Under the pieces are notes generated by a model, which was not told where the DNA came from, ran no database searches, and saw only the letters and a list, made by a program, of their open reading frames with translations. Shown here in pieces: positions 24,165-35,257 of a stretch of 64,000 nucleotides of DNA. This stretch comes from Volvariella volvacea V23 (lineage: Eukaryota; Basidiomycota; Agaricomycetes; Agaricales; Pluteaceae). The stretch covers positions 129,495 through 193,494 of the forward strand of contig KB722739.1 of NCBI GenBank assembly GCA_000349905.1. The letters run 5' to 3'. Both the position numbers and the translations under genes were made by a program. Positions within the stretch are counted from its first letter, which is position 1, and every line of letters starts with the position of its first letter.

Positions 24165-25439
24165 GAATGCTGGAACAATAGCTCGTGCAGGCCTCAAGGG
24201 AATGTGTTGAGAGTGGTATCGCGGTGTTGTGAGAGGGCCTCGTAAGATGGACAGTAAAGACCTCTTGGATCGGGCGTTGGAGAACAAGCTGCTTCTGAGC
24301 TAACCGATGTTCGCCTGCCTAGGTGTTATAGTTGAGGTCGAGAGCACGAATAGTGGAGAGGGAAAGAACTAAAGGCTCGAAGTGAACGAATAATGAGTGA
24401 AAAAGAGGCAAAGGAAGGGAGGAGGAAGCGGGAAAGTAAACGACTTGACCATCAACAAAACGCACCACCCAGTCCCAAAACAGATACCAAGACCCGTAGA
24501 TATGGTCCATTCACAACAGCATTTACGGGGCCTCAATTCAGGTTCCGAGTATGTCACATCCATCGATCCAACTGGCTTCCTGCACAGCCCCTGCACCCTC
24601 GACTTTTTTGGTCCTAAGGGTGATCCCACCCAAAGACAAAAGCGCAAAACCATCACGCACCGCCATACCTTCGTCCCTTTCTGTGGTCCCACCACATATT
24701 TACCCACTACCCCGTAATATACACACCAAAACGTGGCATAATACAACTCTTGGCGCATCGTTAGACCACTCATCAGGCCCCCGCTCATCATCAAACAATG
24801 ACCCTGTGGCTTGATTTTTCAAGGAAAATGCCAAATCCGGCCTACCAATAGCTCGTCGAAGACCCAACCATATATCGATTGGCGTCCTTCAGTAGCCCCC
24901 CAAGTTCAAGCACTTCACCACGCTTAAGCCCTATGGGGAGTTCATCAATCAAGGAATGAATGTCAAGCCTCGCCTTACACGAGTTGAATCTGTCACAGTG
25001 TCAGCAGCCAAACAACCGTGGATGTCGTTATCAAGTGCTGACCTCTCCGTTTAAGTGCTTGTTCCCGAATGGGAACAAGTCTGGGTCAGGGTCCTACTTC
25101 CATCTTGGGTTTCCTGCCAAGCCTTGATTAAATCCACCCATCGAATTCAAACCACGTCCTGGAAGGCCACAAAACCAATTTTGTGAATAGGAGGTCCTTT
25201 ATGAGACTAAAAGATCGAGACTAAAAATCCCAACTGTCCGCAACACTACCCCTGGAGAGTGTGGGGAATGTGGAGTCTTAACGTAACTTAAACGCACTTG
25301 CATATGCAGAACACGAGGTGTGGGCGTAAGGCGGCGACGCCATACTTACATATCATCCCCCTCGGATATGTCAGTTTCAAAAATAAAGACTCTTGTATGA
25401 GTGCGATCTACGTGATGACAAGACATTCGATGATGCCAC
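24165..25439. other. Upstream region of TM-B, duplicated
   Basis: This stretch is noncoding and largely homologous to 29150-30430 upstream of TM-C, including CGTAGATATGGTCCATT, CATCCATCGATCCAA and ACCCTGTGGCTTGATT blocks. The minus frame at 24369-24794 is not conserved as protein in the duplicate, so I do not call it a gene. Confidence 0.5.
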
Positions 25440-25980
25440 CTAAATGCCAGGTCAGTTCTAAGCACCTTCACTAGGCGCCTATGGGAATGGATTATTGCGA
25501 CACAGTACCTGTAAAGAACGTCGCATTCCCTGAGCGCGCGAGTTGATTTCTACACATCAGCTGATTTCCTGAGTCGATAGATGTGTAAAGGTGTTTGGGA
25601 TTACACGCGATGAGCACAAAAGGTAGCCTTCCGACCTTCGATTAATGCATTACATTAAGAATTCAAATTCTGGCATCATAGTTCATCAGAACAATAATGT
25701 GTCTATAAGCACAGAAATAGCGAAATTACCTTGACGCTGCCGTAAAAAATAGTTAGCGTCTTATATGTACCCATTATCAATTCATCGGAGATGACTCTGC
25801 AAAGTCCGTAGTGGGAGTGAATAAGTCCAGATTGTCCGCATCAACGGGGATTTTATCATCGTCTACATGACGAGTAAGACGATCTAAGAATCCGCAGATG
25901 GAACTCAAGTTATCAACCGGCTGCTGAAGAGGTGGGCAATGAACTTGTGAAGAGTGGGCAGTAGAAGCTAGCTCCCGCAA
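25440..25980 (-). pseudogene. Relic of an M20 peptidase gene (partner of TM-B)
   Basis: The minus-strand frame contains LSSICGFLDRLTRHVDDDKI, DNLDLF and TDFAESSPMN. These align with the LTSPIWGFLNCLAHYGDNNQ, NPDLS and TEFAKTAPKN segments of M20-2. The adjoining noncoding and intron sequence also aligns (the block around 25680-25800 with 31340-31460, and 25500-25560 with 30525-30585). The conserved residues are altered, indels are frequent, and the 5' half of the gene (anchor, HxD, GRG and DEE motifs) is absent. This is an old pseudogene. Confidence 0.75.
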
Positions 25981-26819
25981 AGGATAAAACAGAGTTCTGG
26001 GTCACACCAGCCGGTATTTACCTTATGTGCCCCAACTAATGCATCTCATCCTTACCACGATAGATCTCACTTCAACCAAGACGCCCTTCGCACAAAATAG
26101 TCGAACTAGACGTATATTGGGATAGCCTTGTATGCAATTGAAACCTAAAATGACCTAGCAGAACCACCGCTAGGTTAAAATAAGTTTGCAACTAGGAGTT
26201 CCATCAAGACAACACTCTAAGGCGCGTCGTCCTTATACCTCTTGGTGGTGTCTCTAACTCATCCAAGCTCTTCACATTCTTCTCTCACTGTTGCGCGCCA
26301 ATAGAAGGTGCACATGTACTTTTGTATCGTACTGGCAATTCGTCAGCGGCGGATGTAAATCATTCAGGCAAGATCCTCTTCCTGGTGTGGCGGTCCAGAT
26401 AGAATGGTGACGATATTTTGGCTTATAGTATGCAAGTATTAAAGGTACAAAAAGTATAAAGATGGTGGCAAGGTAAGGTTAAATTGTTGTTATTTGCATC
26501 AGAAGGATATCGGTCGGCAGCTTCGGGATAAATAACGAATACCGATCCTATTTGTACTCGTGCCGCTGCTTGCCTGGTCCTGATCTTCCTTGCCATCATC
26601 TCCGAATCCAGAGAACCGGCCATGATACTGTGGTCACTGGACTAGCAGATGGGGATGGACGGATAGGCAATCTTCCCTTACTTCATGCAAATCTCAACGA
26701 GCTATGTAAGCCTGAATGAGCTCGTGGAAGAACCTCAACAGTTTAGTATAGACCGTTTTGTGTTTCCAAGAATATGCCATCACCATAATTTCGCCAGTAT
26801 TATTTTCCTAGAAATATTT
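25981..26819. other. Spacer between duplicated units
   Basis: The 5' half of the lost M20 gene would be expected here by comparison with 31600-33030, but I cannot recognise it. A minus frame near 26423-26623 has no familiar features. The base composition is somewhat AT-richer than its surroundings. Confidence 0.4.
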
Positions 26820-29800
26820 CAGGATATCCTGTCAGAAAACAGAACCTCGGACTTCCGAGAATCAGGAACGAATACGTAGTATAAAATGACCCAAACCCAG
26901 AAAAAGCATCAATGCAGTCTATGAAGATGAAGCGAATAGTTTATGCTACAAAATTCCAACACATATAATGCTTTTGAATAAAGAGGAGTGTAACAACTCC
27001 AAAGATAGAGAGCACTCAGGGAGCGTAAAGCCAAATCGTAAAATCCGTGTCATGGGTATCTAAGAAAACGTCAAACTTAACGTACACACCACATCGTCTC
27101 GCCATACACTACTCGAGTCCCGAGTACACTCTCATCAAAGCCAGCTTAGATCGCCTTCATTTCAGGCAATGTCACGTCACGGAAGCATTGGTAAGTTCCA
27201 AAGGACCAGAATCTCACCAGGATCGAATCCAATATTGAGCTTCAGTAATAGCCATCTGCCTGCCCACTACGGCGCTAAAGATGAGCTACCGAGCTGATTC
27301 TTCGAGAACGGAGAATTCGTAGCACGGTATTTGGTATCATCGAACAGTCTGTTGGAGGATCCTTGTGCGCCTTCAGTATACGCCGGAGGAGCAGCGGAGG
27401 GAGGACGGAGAGGAGTTAGGCGGTCGGTAGGGCCCGGATACTGTGAATCAAGAGTCTGGGGTTGCACCTGTGAGTGCGAGTACGTTTGCATAGGTGCTGG
27501 ACTGGGGTGCGGGTTTGGAAGCGGTCCAACTACATCCTCAGCTTCGTAGTTACCCCCGCTAAAGCGTCTTTCATCGTGAGGCATCCATGGTCCCGATGGC
27601 CCACCTGGACCCAGTGGAGCAGGAGGGGCTAGAGGCTGCTGTGAAAACAAAACTGGGGAAGGGGAATAACCAGAGGACCCCACTGTCGACGCCGGGTTTG
27701 GTGGGAAGTTGAACATTGTACCTACGCCGGCCATTCCAGGACTGCTACCCTGGCTCCGTAGACTGTTTTGGCTTTGCTGAGTATAGATCGAATAGACGGG
27801 GCTCCCAGCTGCTGCTGATGTAGCGGCACCGGTAGCGGCAGCGGGTGGTCCACCAATACTGGGCGAATAGGCACCATAATAGCTTATCCCCGCGACATCG
27901 CTTCTTGACGGCATTGAATTAACAAGGGCACTATGACGTAGTGGCAAATTTGAGGTAGCAGGTGAACTAGCTGGGTGAGACGGTGTCATATAAGGATTGA
28001 ACTCTTGATTTGATTCCATGGAACTTAATCTGCCTAGTGCACCAGGTCCGGAAGGAAGGCCACCAGCAGAGGTAGCTATCGTCGAGGTTTCGTTTTTCCC
28101 ATAGTCCGATTCTACCCGACTATCCCGTTTATCACTTCGTCGACAACAGCAGTAGAGTATAGTTCCGACAAGAGCAATTACGGCAACTGTTCCTGCTACT
28201 GAACCTACAATTATAGGGATCAATGGAGGACCGGAATTAGAGGAGTCCCTCGAGTCGTCGTTGTTGTTGCCGTTATTTTGTCCTGTTGTAGGATTGGCTG
28301 AGTTGCTGGAATCAGTTGTAGACTGGGAACTAGGCGACGGTGTGGTCGTAAAACTGGTTGTCAACGACGAAGACGAGGAGCTAGATGTAATTAATGATGA
28401 TGACGAAGACGAAGACGACGAACTGCTAACAGGTAGCAATTCAGTATATCTGCGCCAACATAGGGCATTAACATAAAAGCCACATCTGAGTACCTCTTGA
28501 CATAGAAGACAACTATGGCAAACCGCTCACCCTATCGCATCAACGATCGCATATGGTTCTCCAGCACCAACAAAAATCCTTAGTCTATGCGACGTATTGA
28601 CCAAGCCAGTCATCTCCCACACAACTGCAGATGGCACCGTTTCGGGCCCACCACCCGTATCAGGCCTACTTCGATCAATCAATTCGATGACTTGAGCAGT
28701 TCTGCTGTCCAATTGCAATCCTGTCGTGACGTGATACGGCCATAACGGTGAATAAAAGTACACCGCGACCCCTACGAAGTATTCGTTGTAGCATAAGATG
28801 CGCGCGAATCAAAAAGGAGGAAGCGGACGTAAATGCGAATGGGAAGGACATACCAACAAACTCAAAGGTCGCAAACGCACCAGGATCTTGGGCAAGCATA
28901 TGGCTTCCACCTATATTCAGCTCAGTCGGCTCTGCAAGTTGCCATCCACCGCTATAGCGAATCCTTGGATCGTTATCGTCCACTAAAACATCCCGCGTCC
29001 CTTGGCCATTGGAAGCGTCTACAAATATCGAAAGGATGATCGCTAGTAGCGGCACAAAGATACGAAAGTGCTGGATTAGAGGCACAGAAGAGGATGAATG
29101 CTTTGAACTAGGCGCTGGCATTGCAGATGAATCAAAGTGGGACAAGAGTATTGAGGAGTGGTCTTTTGATGTAGTGTAACCAGATTTCGTGAGATAGGCG
29201 ATGGTTCTCGAGATGCGCTAAGGGCAAGGCGCTTCAGGCTAATTGAGATTCTCCTGTGTCGCAGTAGGTGAAGCCGAAAAGCGAGAATCCCCGACGATGT
29301 GAGTGCCTAAACAAGGAATTGGCGAACGAACAAACACAAGAATGAACAAAAAGAGATGCGAAAGAGAGGGAAAGAAGGAAAACGGGAGAAGTAAGGGGTC
29401 AAGGATATATGGCCTACTCAACTGGCGCGCCACTAAACCCCAAAACGGGCGTTGGGACCCATAGATATGGTCTATTTAGAACAGCACTTACGGAATGGCA
29501 TTACTTCTATTCAGGACATCACGTCCATCGATCCAATTGGCTCACCTGCACAGCCTCTTCATCTGACCTTTTATTCGTAAAGCTGATTGCACCCAAAGGC
29601 AAAAGCGTAATCACAACATACCGCCTCTTCTATGCTCCAGATACGCCCATCTACCTCTGTTGGACCACATATCCACCCATACCACGTAGCATGCGCACCA
29701 ACCTTGCCTATTGTCACCACACAACTCTTGGCTGATCGTCAGAATGCCTATTCAGTAGCACAAGTCCCTGCACATCATCCATCAACGACCCTGTGGCTTG

Positions 29801-31600
29801 ATTCTGCTCACTCCACCGCAATCAGCTGATCATGCTGGTGACCGGACTGCAGGCTCAAGGCAGAGCTCCAGCCTGTGTGTCGATTGGCGCTTGGTTGGTA
29901 ATCCGACCTCTGGTTCAAGCACTTCGCCGCAGACAAGTCCAATAGGAAAAGTCCATTCCCAACAGAGAAACCCTTCTTGTAAAACCGAAACATGTCGACG
30001 GCGAACGGATGATGCCTGGCGTCGTCAAGAGCCCCCTCCGGTTATGGAGTGCTTGTTCTCAATCGGGAGCAAGCCAAGATCAGAGTCCCTCCACTTCTTC
30101 CACTCAGGTGCACCAAGCGCCCAACTACGCACTTTTGCAGAGTCTGCTCCGAGAAGGCCGCGGAACCCTCTCGTGATCATCTCGCGCCATACTGCGACAG
30201 CTGATATCCTTGGGCGCTCCTCCAAGACTGAGGTTCCTAGCCACCCGTGACGCTGTCCTTGGGCCAAGCAGAGACTCAACGTAACTCGAGGGACGAACAC
30301 ACCTCGTCCATCGCGAAGCCCACGAGGCGTCCAGACAGGAATTCTGAGGCTTTCACGCATTGCATTACATTTTCCTTTAAACGTACAAGGGTCGAAACGG
30401 TTACTCCCGCTGGAGAATGTACGGCCTGAATTACTACAAGACATTGTCATCGACACCATCGACCTGCAAGATCAATTCTAAACACCTTCGGGTCAGACGG
30501 TGCCAAGGACAGCAAATTATCGAAACACAATACCTGTGAAGAACCGAATTCCTTCGACGTGAGACTTGGTTTCTACACGTCGACCGGGTGGGAGAGCGAG
30601 GATAAGAGTTCAATAAGTCCAATTCGCACTGGACACACGTCAAAGGAAAAAGGGACGCACTGATTTTCTCATCAACAGTATGTATGTTGACTCCCGCGCC
30701 CGAACGGACGGGACTGAAGCGGTAGATATTCCGCGATCTGGAACGAAAGAGTATCACGGTTAGTCCTAGGTGCGCACAGCATAGAAATCGGATACACACA
30801 AGTCCACTAAATGGATCGAAATCAAGCCACCGTTGGAATGAGATCAATTCGGAACAATGACCACAGGACTCACATAGTATCTTGTATCTACAGCATACAT
30901 CTATCGGTCACACACAGTATCAGGCAAAAATGAATCCTATGTACGTACCCGTGTTACCAGTCATAGCGCTCGGAGCGGTAATGACATTCTCTCCAAAAGT
31001 GGCTTGAACAGCTTTAGAGAACAATATCCAAGCCCCCGCGTCCGTAGGAGAAATAGGGCTTGGTTCGAGCGGCTCTGTATAGCTCAACGTAATATTTCCG
31101 ATGGGTGCACCATCAGAAAGGGCTTCGTTGTTAAGACGGAAGTAGTATTTCCCAGCGATGGGCCGAATGAGGTCGAGGTAAACGTCCAAAATTTCCTTTG
31201 CTGCATCGAATAAGTCTATGTAAGTATATGCGTGGTATTGGGATGCGACGGGCACTTGCTAGAACTGAACAAGTCGATTCGGGTGTTGAAAGTGACAGTG
31301 ACACTTTCAGCCAATGCATTGCTCTAATCCAGTATACGATATTCATTAGAACAATAGTGCGCCCATACCACAACAAGAGCGACATTACCTTGATACCACC
31401 GTGAACGATAGTTGGTGTCTTGCTTGTTTGTATCAAGTACCTATTCTTCGGGGCTGTCTTTGCAAACTCCGTAGCAGCCGTAGATAAGTCCGGGTTTTTC
31501 GCATTAACGGAACGACGGAGCCAATCGGGGATTTGGTTATTGTCTCCATAATGGGCGAGGCAATTCAAGAATCCCCAAATGGGGCTTGTCAACTCAAGGT
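26820..31600. repeat. Segmental duplication copy 2 (TM-C + M20-2)
   Basis: This is the counterpart of 22010-25980 in the same orientation. It contains TM-C, its upstream region and the 3' half of the intact M20-2 gene. Homology is visible at the base level in the 3' flank (26930-27010), the promoter area and the peptidase exons/introns. Confidence 0.75.
27267..29121 (-). CDS. TM-C: type I membrane protein with poly-Ser stalk and PPAY tail, 563 aa
   Basis: Exons 29121-28854, 28771-28531 and 28449-27267 give 563 residues in the same intron phases as TM-A and TM-B. After a signal peptide (RIFVPLLAIILSIFVDASNG) the ectodomain shows DVLVDDNDPRIRYSGGW, GSHMLAQDPGAFATFEFVG, FYSPLWPYHVTTGLQLD and ETVPSAVVW. 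The stalk has expanded to long Ser and Ser/Thr runs (about residues 176-215), absent from TM-A and TM-B and likely O-mannosylated (inference). Then come the membrane segment (IPIIVGSVAGTVAVIALVGT), CCCRRSDKRDSRVESDY, a Pro/Ser/Gly tail with SYYGAYSPSI, and PPSAAPPAYTEG. The start is the ATG at 29121, as upstream in-frame sequence begins only with TTG. It follows M20-2 in the same direction. Confidence 0.82.
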
Positions 31601-33033
31601 GTGGTTGGAAGATGGGAGAGTCCCTGCGGGTTCATTATATGAAGACACAATTGCAGGTGCTGAATGGGAAGAACAAATTCTTACTCTATAGCGGAAGTAA
31701 TCTTGGCGAGAATGCCGATTGACGTGTGGGGTGGAGGTACCGAAGAGCTGGGAGATTGGATGATACCCCTAAGTGCCTCGTGGCGCGGGTTGCTAATGTA
31801 TACTCACTGGCCTCCTTCCGTATCAACTCGGATTTGTAAGTTCTTTAGAGCAAAACATTATTGGCCTACACCATCCTGATCATGGTTGTCACTCACGATG
31901 AAGCCCTTCTCAGCAACGCCCGGAAGCGCAAAATCTGTTCCGTATAGATTGCTCAAACCCATCCCACCCTCGTCTACGATCATCGCGATGCCATGCTTGG
32001 GATAGATGGATTCGAGATGCTTCGCGATGTTGCTCGCTCCCTGAGGTCCAGAGATTTCTTCATCCTGCCCAAACGCAATGACTGAAGCGAATTACATCGG
32101 ATATGTCTGAACATCACAAAAACCGCTTACTGATGGTCCTCGTTGGTTTCCAACCGCCCACGATGAGGTGCTCGACGGCAGACAGTATCGCAACGAGTGT
32201 GTTTTTGGTATCAGCAGCACCTCGTCCATAGATCCATTCCCCATCGATCGCTCCCGAGAATGGAGGATGCGTCCACCTGTGGGACAATAGTCAGTGTATG
32301 GATGTTTCCAAATCTCGACAAGTGCATACCTATCCAATGACGTCACGCTGGGCAAGTACAATTAGCACACCACCCAGTCGATAGAAGCCGATGTTCGCTC
32401 ACGCAGGGACAACATCGATGTGGGCAGTCAGCATGAGTGGCTTGAGATCAGGTTTCGAGCCTGTCCAGGTGAAAATCGGAGAGTATCCTCCAACGACCTC
32501 AACGTCCAGCGTGTCATAGCTGAAACAGCAGAATAAACGCAAGAAACACGAGAACACGAGATAAACACACATCACAGCGAACGTTTTCTTCAGGTAAGCG
32601 TGGAACTTTCCGAATGGCTCCCACCGCTCATCTTCTCCAACAAGTCCCATGCCATCATACGACCTAGAAAACCCGTCAACTCCATGCAAACTTCTCACGG
32701 CGAAACTTCAACATACATAGTCGGAATCTGGATAGCACCAGACAGACGTTTCGCGCTGCGTATAGCGAATTCGGGCGAGTCATAGAAGGAAGAATAGTTG
32801 GACGGCTTGGCAGCTGGTGAAGGCTGGGGGCATACATCTTCTTTGTGCGTTGACACAGAGCTCCCACAACCGTGTTTGAAGAGCCTGGCTCGATAGCCGC
32901 GATATCCCAAGACCAAGACCGCCAAAACAACGCTGATGTACTTGCCAAATCTCCACCAATTTTGACGCTTCGCCTTGGGTGGAGGTGACTTGGGGGGCGA
33001 AGGCGATTGCGATGGAAGAAGTTCAGATTTCAT
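30434..33033 (-). CDS. M20-2: membrane-anchored M20 metallopeptidase (CPS/Gly-X carboxypeptidase type)
   Basis: A complete multi-exon gene. The cytosolic start MKSELLPSQSPS, an anchor (ISVVLAVLVLGYRGYRA) and a Cys/Pro linker lead to the M20 catalytic domain: LTAHIDVVPA (first zinc His and the catalytic-side Asp), IYGRGAADTKNT (bridging Asp), AFGQDEEISG (general-base Glu pair), MIVDEGG, NLQIRVDT, then the dimerisation/lid part (DLIRPIAGKYYFRLNNEA, FGENVITAPS), NIHTVDEKI (second His ligand) and the end ELILQVDGVDDNVL. M20 carboxypeptidases of this type release C-terminal residues from peptides, in yeast inside the vacuole. The exon 1 to 2 junction gives IPTM-SYDGMG using a TAG acceptor. TPGG is TEGG here. 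The start lies about 160 bases from a divergent ATG upstream of MEM4, so a shared promoter is possible. Confidence 0.85.
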
Positions 33034-33192
33034 ATCGTTAGGGCTGGCAGCGATGGCGGTGGGATATGTTCAAGGTCAACCAGACAGAAGGGGAATCGGA
33101 CGAAGACGTACCAAATTTACCATCACCTATTTCGGTTCTCATCACCACCACCCCAGGAGTAATGCCTCTACTCCACGGCTCTCGCGATCTCA

Positions 33193-34318
33193 ATGGCCAA
33201 GGCTTCCGACGTAGTCCACGTCGAGAAGAGTACTAGTGAGTTTGAGTCGATTCTACCAGGCGCCAACGACAATGATGACGGTGTCGGGTCGTCCAGGGGT
33301 CCTCGTGGGACTGGTTTGCGGGGTCCGGACATGTCACACGGCCGCCCAAATGACGCCCCAGTCGTCAAAATTGCGTCAAGCCAAGGACCGCGGGGAAGGG
33401 GACTTGCTGTCGAAGGCCATCGTCGTCCTACAGACCTCCTGGTTCGTTGCCCAGTGCATCGCTTGTGACGTCCAGGGCCTTGGTATCACAGAAATCGAAC
33501 TCGTCACCCTCGCATTTGCGGCTTTGAACGGGATAACGTATGGCCTGTGGTGGGATAAGCCTCTAAATGTTGGGTATCCAATCTACTTTGATCAGAATGG
33601 AGTTCGAGTTGATGGGCCACACGAGACGGCGGATGGGCCAGGGGAAAGCAATGTCGAGTCTGAAGAAGGGAAATGGGAGAGGAGATGGCATCCTCGAATG
33701 ATTTGGGGGTACATAAGCTGCAAAGCGCAAAAGGGAGTGGGAGGGGACAAATCACACACACAACGATGGTACCAGGGGATTCAGAATTTGAAAGGGAGCT
33801 GGACAGAATCCGTCCAAAAACTGGGTGTAAAGAGGACAGTTTGGAGGAAGTTCATTGCACCATTATGGTGGGCCGTCTCTGGCACGCTTGTGGAGATGAT
33901 GAGAGAAGGTGGTTATGATGAAAAATCAGCAAGTGTTCCCCCATTTTACTCCGGAGGGATATACTACCAAGATAGGAACCACGCAGCCCTCTACGGCTCA
34001 ATTGTTGGGACTGTTTTTGGTGGAATTCATCTCGTCGGCTGGAATCTTCAGTTTCCGACTCTCACCGAGTGTTGGCTTTGGAGAGTTTCTTCTCTCCTCC
34101 TCGTTTTCGTTCCTCTCATTCTCGCAGTCGGGCTTACATTAGGATTCCGATGGAGAACTGCTGGACCCATAATCGAGTCCTTCACCCTGATCGTTGGATT
34201 TCCGCTCTATATCGTCGCTCGCACCACCATTCTTTTCCTCGCATTTGCCTCCCTCCGGGCTTTACCGGACTCTGCCTACCAGAATGTAAAATGGACAGAG
34301 TTTCTTCCCCACATATAG
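33193..34318 (+). pseudogene. MEM4: 5'-truncated multi-pass membrane paralog
   Basis: From about 33385 to 34318 the frame matches exon 2 of the family: KDRGEGDLLSKAIVVLQTSW, FVAQCIACDVQGLGITEIEL, YGLWWDKPLNVGYPIYFDQN, a long variable loop, VFGGIHLVGWNLQFPTLTE and the end SAYQNVKWTEFLPHI. Exon 1 (signal peptide, CDPTxTRT, HHNIPDQ) and the start of exon 2 (RGWTxTHGFFVQMGG) are missing. A remnant of the IPRIPEKEIKD area seems shifted (VKIAS in another frame). An ATG at 33193 opens a different frame (MAKASDVVHVEKSTSE). Unless spliced to a new first exon this copy cannot make a signal-bearing protein. It could instead have been re-founded as a shorter cytosol-starting membrane protein. Confidence 0.7.
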
Positions 34319-35257
34319 TCCTCTGCCTTCTTCTAGTGGTTATTCCTATTTCTCACGAAGCCAATGCACCCCCATGTCAAGTGTCTTCTTCGATCTCACA
34401 TCATTACCGGGTGTGCTCACCCTCCCCTGGACATTCTATATTACAAGAACAGACTTTGATGGGAAGAGCTCATCGAGATCAGTAACGTTCGAGAATACAC
34501 CCAGGACATCTTTTTGCAATGGACGTTGGAATATAGGACTGTAAGTCGAAGGTTAGAATTATGGGGTGAATGGTATGAAGTGGGTTCAGCATGGCACAAC
34601 CATATGCGTGCTGTTGTAATGCCAAGGTGGGCGAACTCTCCGACTACACGCCATCTTACCGCAACTTCGAAGGTGAGCTACCAAGCTCAAAACTAGAAGA
34701 AATGCCCCTTCCATCTCAGCTTCTCCCGCCGATGCTCTACAACGTCATCCACAAAGTTTACATCAATGCACGGCAAACTCATCCTACATCAGGACTCGCT
34801 AACGTGATGAGAGTTCCACTGCAACACTATCGGATCCTCAAATATGATTCTTATTGGGATGAGCACTGTTGAGAAGCCATCCGGCCTTCCGTGAAATGAT
34901 CTTCTCGCATATGCCCCCCTGTTACTCGTTGGGACACAATAGTGACCCCTTCCGTAAATGAAGGCATTACATACATATCCCGTGGATAAATAGAAGCCTT
35001 ACTAGAGCTGTGGCGATCGCTGACACTCTGTTCCACACGACAATATCGCATTATTATTGTCCTCCTCTGCTTCGATCTACGCCCACCACCGACTGCATTT
35101 TGCACATTTCTGCGTTGAGGCTAGCTGAACGGATTTGATGAAAGAATTCATTGAGGTCGTAGGGACGAGGATTGAATAGCGTGAACGGTATATTTAGTAC
35201 GCCCTCACCCAGCTTCATTCTTCAACTCCTCCCCTTACCCTTATCATCTCTCGCTCT
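34319..35257 (+). pseudogene. Frameshifted coding relic upstream of M20-3
   Basis: Two overlapping frames look like one interrupted protein. ELWGEWYEVGSAWHNHMRAV with VVMPRW (to about 34630) would continue as GELSDYTPSYRNFEGELPSS, LEEMPLPSQLLPPMLY and LQHYRILKYDSYWDEHC, ending near 34872, if one G were added after CCAAGGTGG. Trp, Tyr and His spacing looks like a real conserved domain, but I do not recognise the family. The remainder to 35257 is promoter-like for M20-3. Confidence 0.4.

Larger units (their letters stand above)
22010..25980. repeat. Segmental duplication copy 1 (TM-B + M20 relic)
   Basis: This block matches 26820-31600 in coding and noncoding sequence. The 3' flank (AATAGTGTATGCTACAAAG near 22135 against AATAGTTTATGCTACAAAA near 26935), the whole TM gene, its upstream region (24450-24720 against 29430-29680) and the peptidase segment beyond it all align in the same order and orientation. 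Copy 1 has lost most of the peptidase. Confidence 0.75.

Noticed and set aside
24369..24794. Cys- and Trp-rich minus-strand frame upstream of TM-B
   Set aside because: The duplicate region (29430-29700) is similar in bases but does not keep the reading frame, so it is noncoding upstream sequence.
30025..30459. Minus-strand 144-residue frame between TM-C and M20-2
   Set aside because: Its counterpart at 24950-25400 has no such frame, and its end overlaps the M20-2 3' end.
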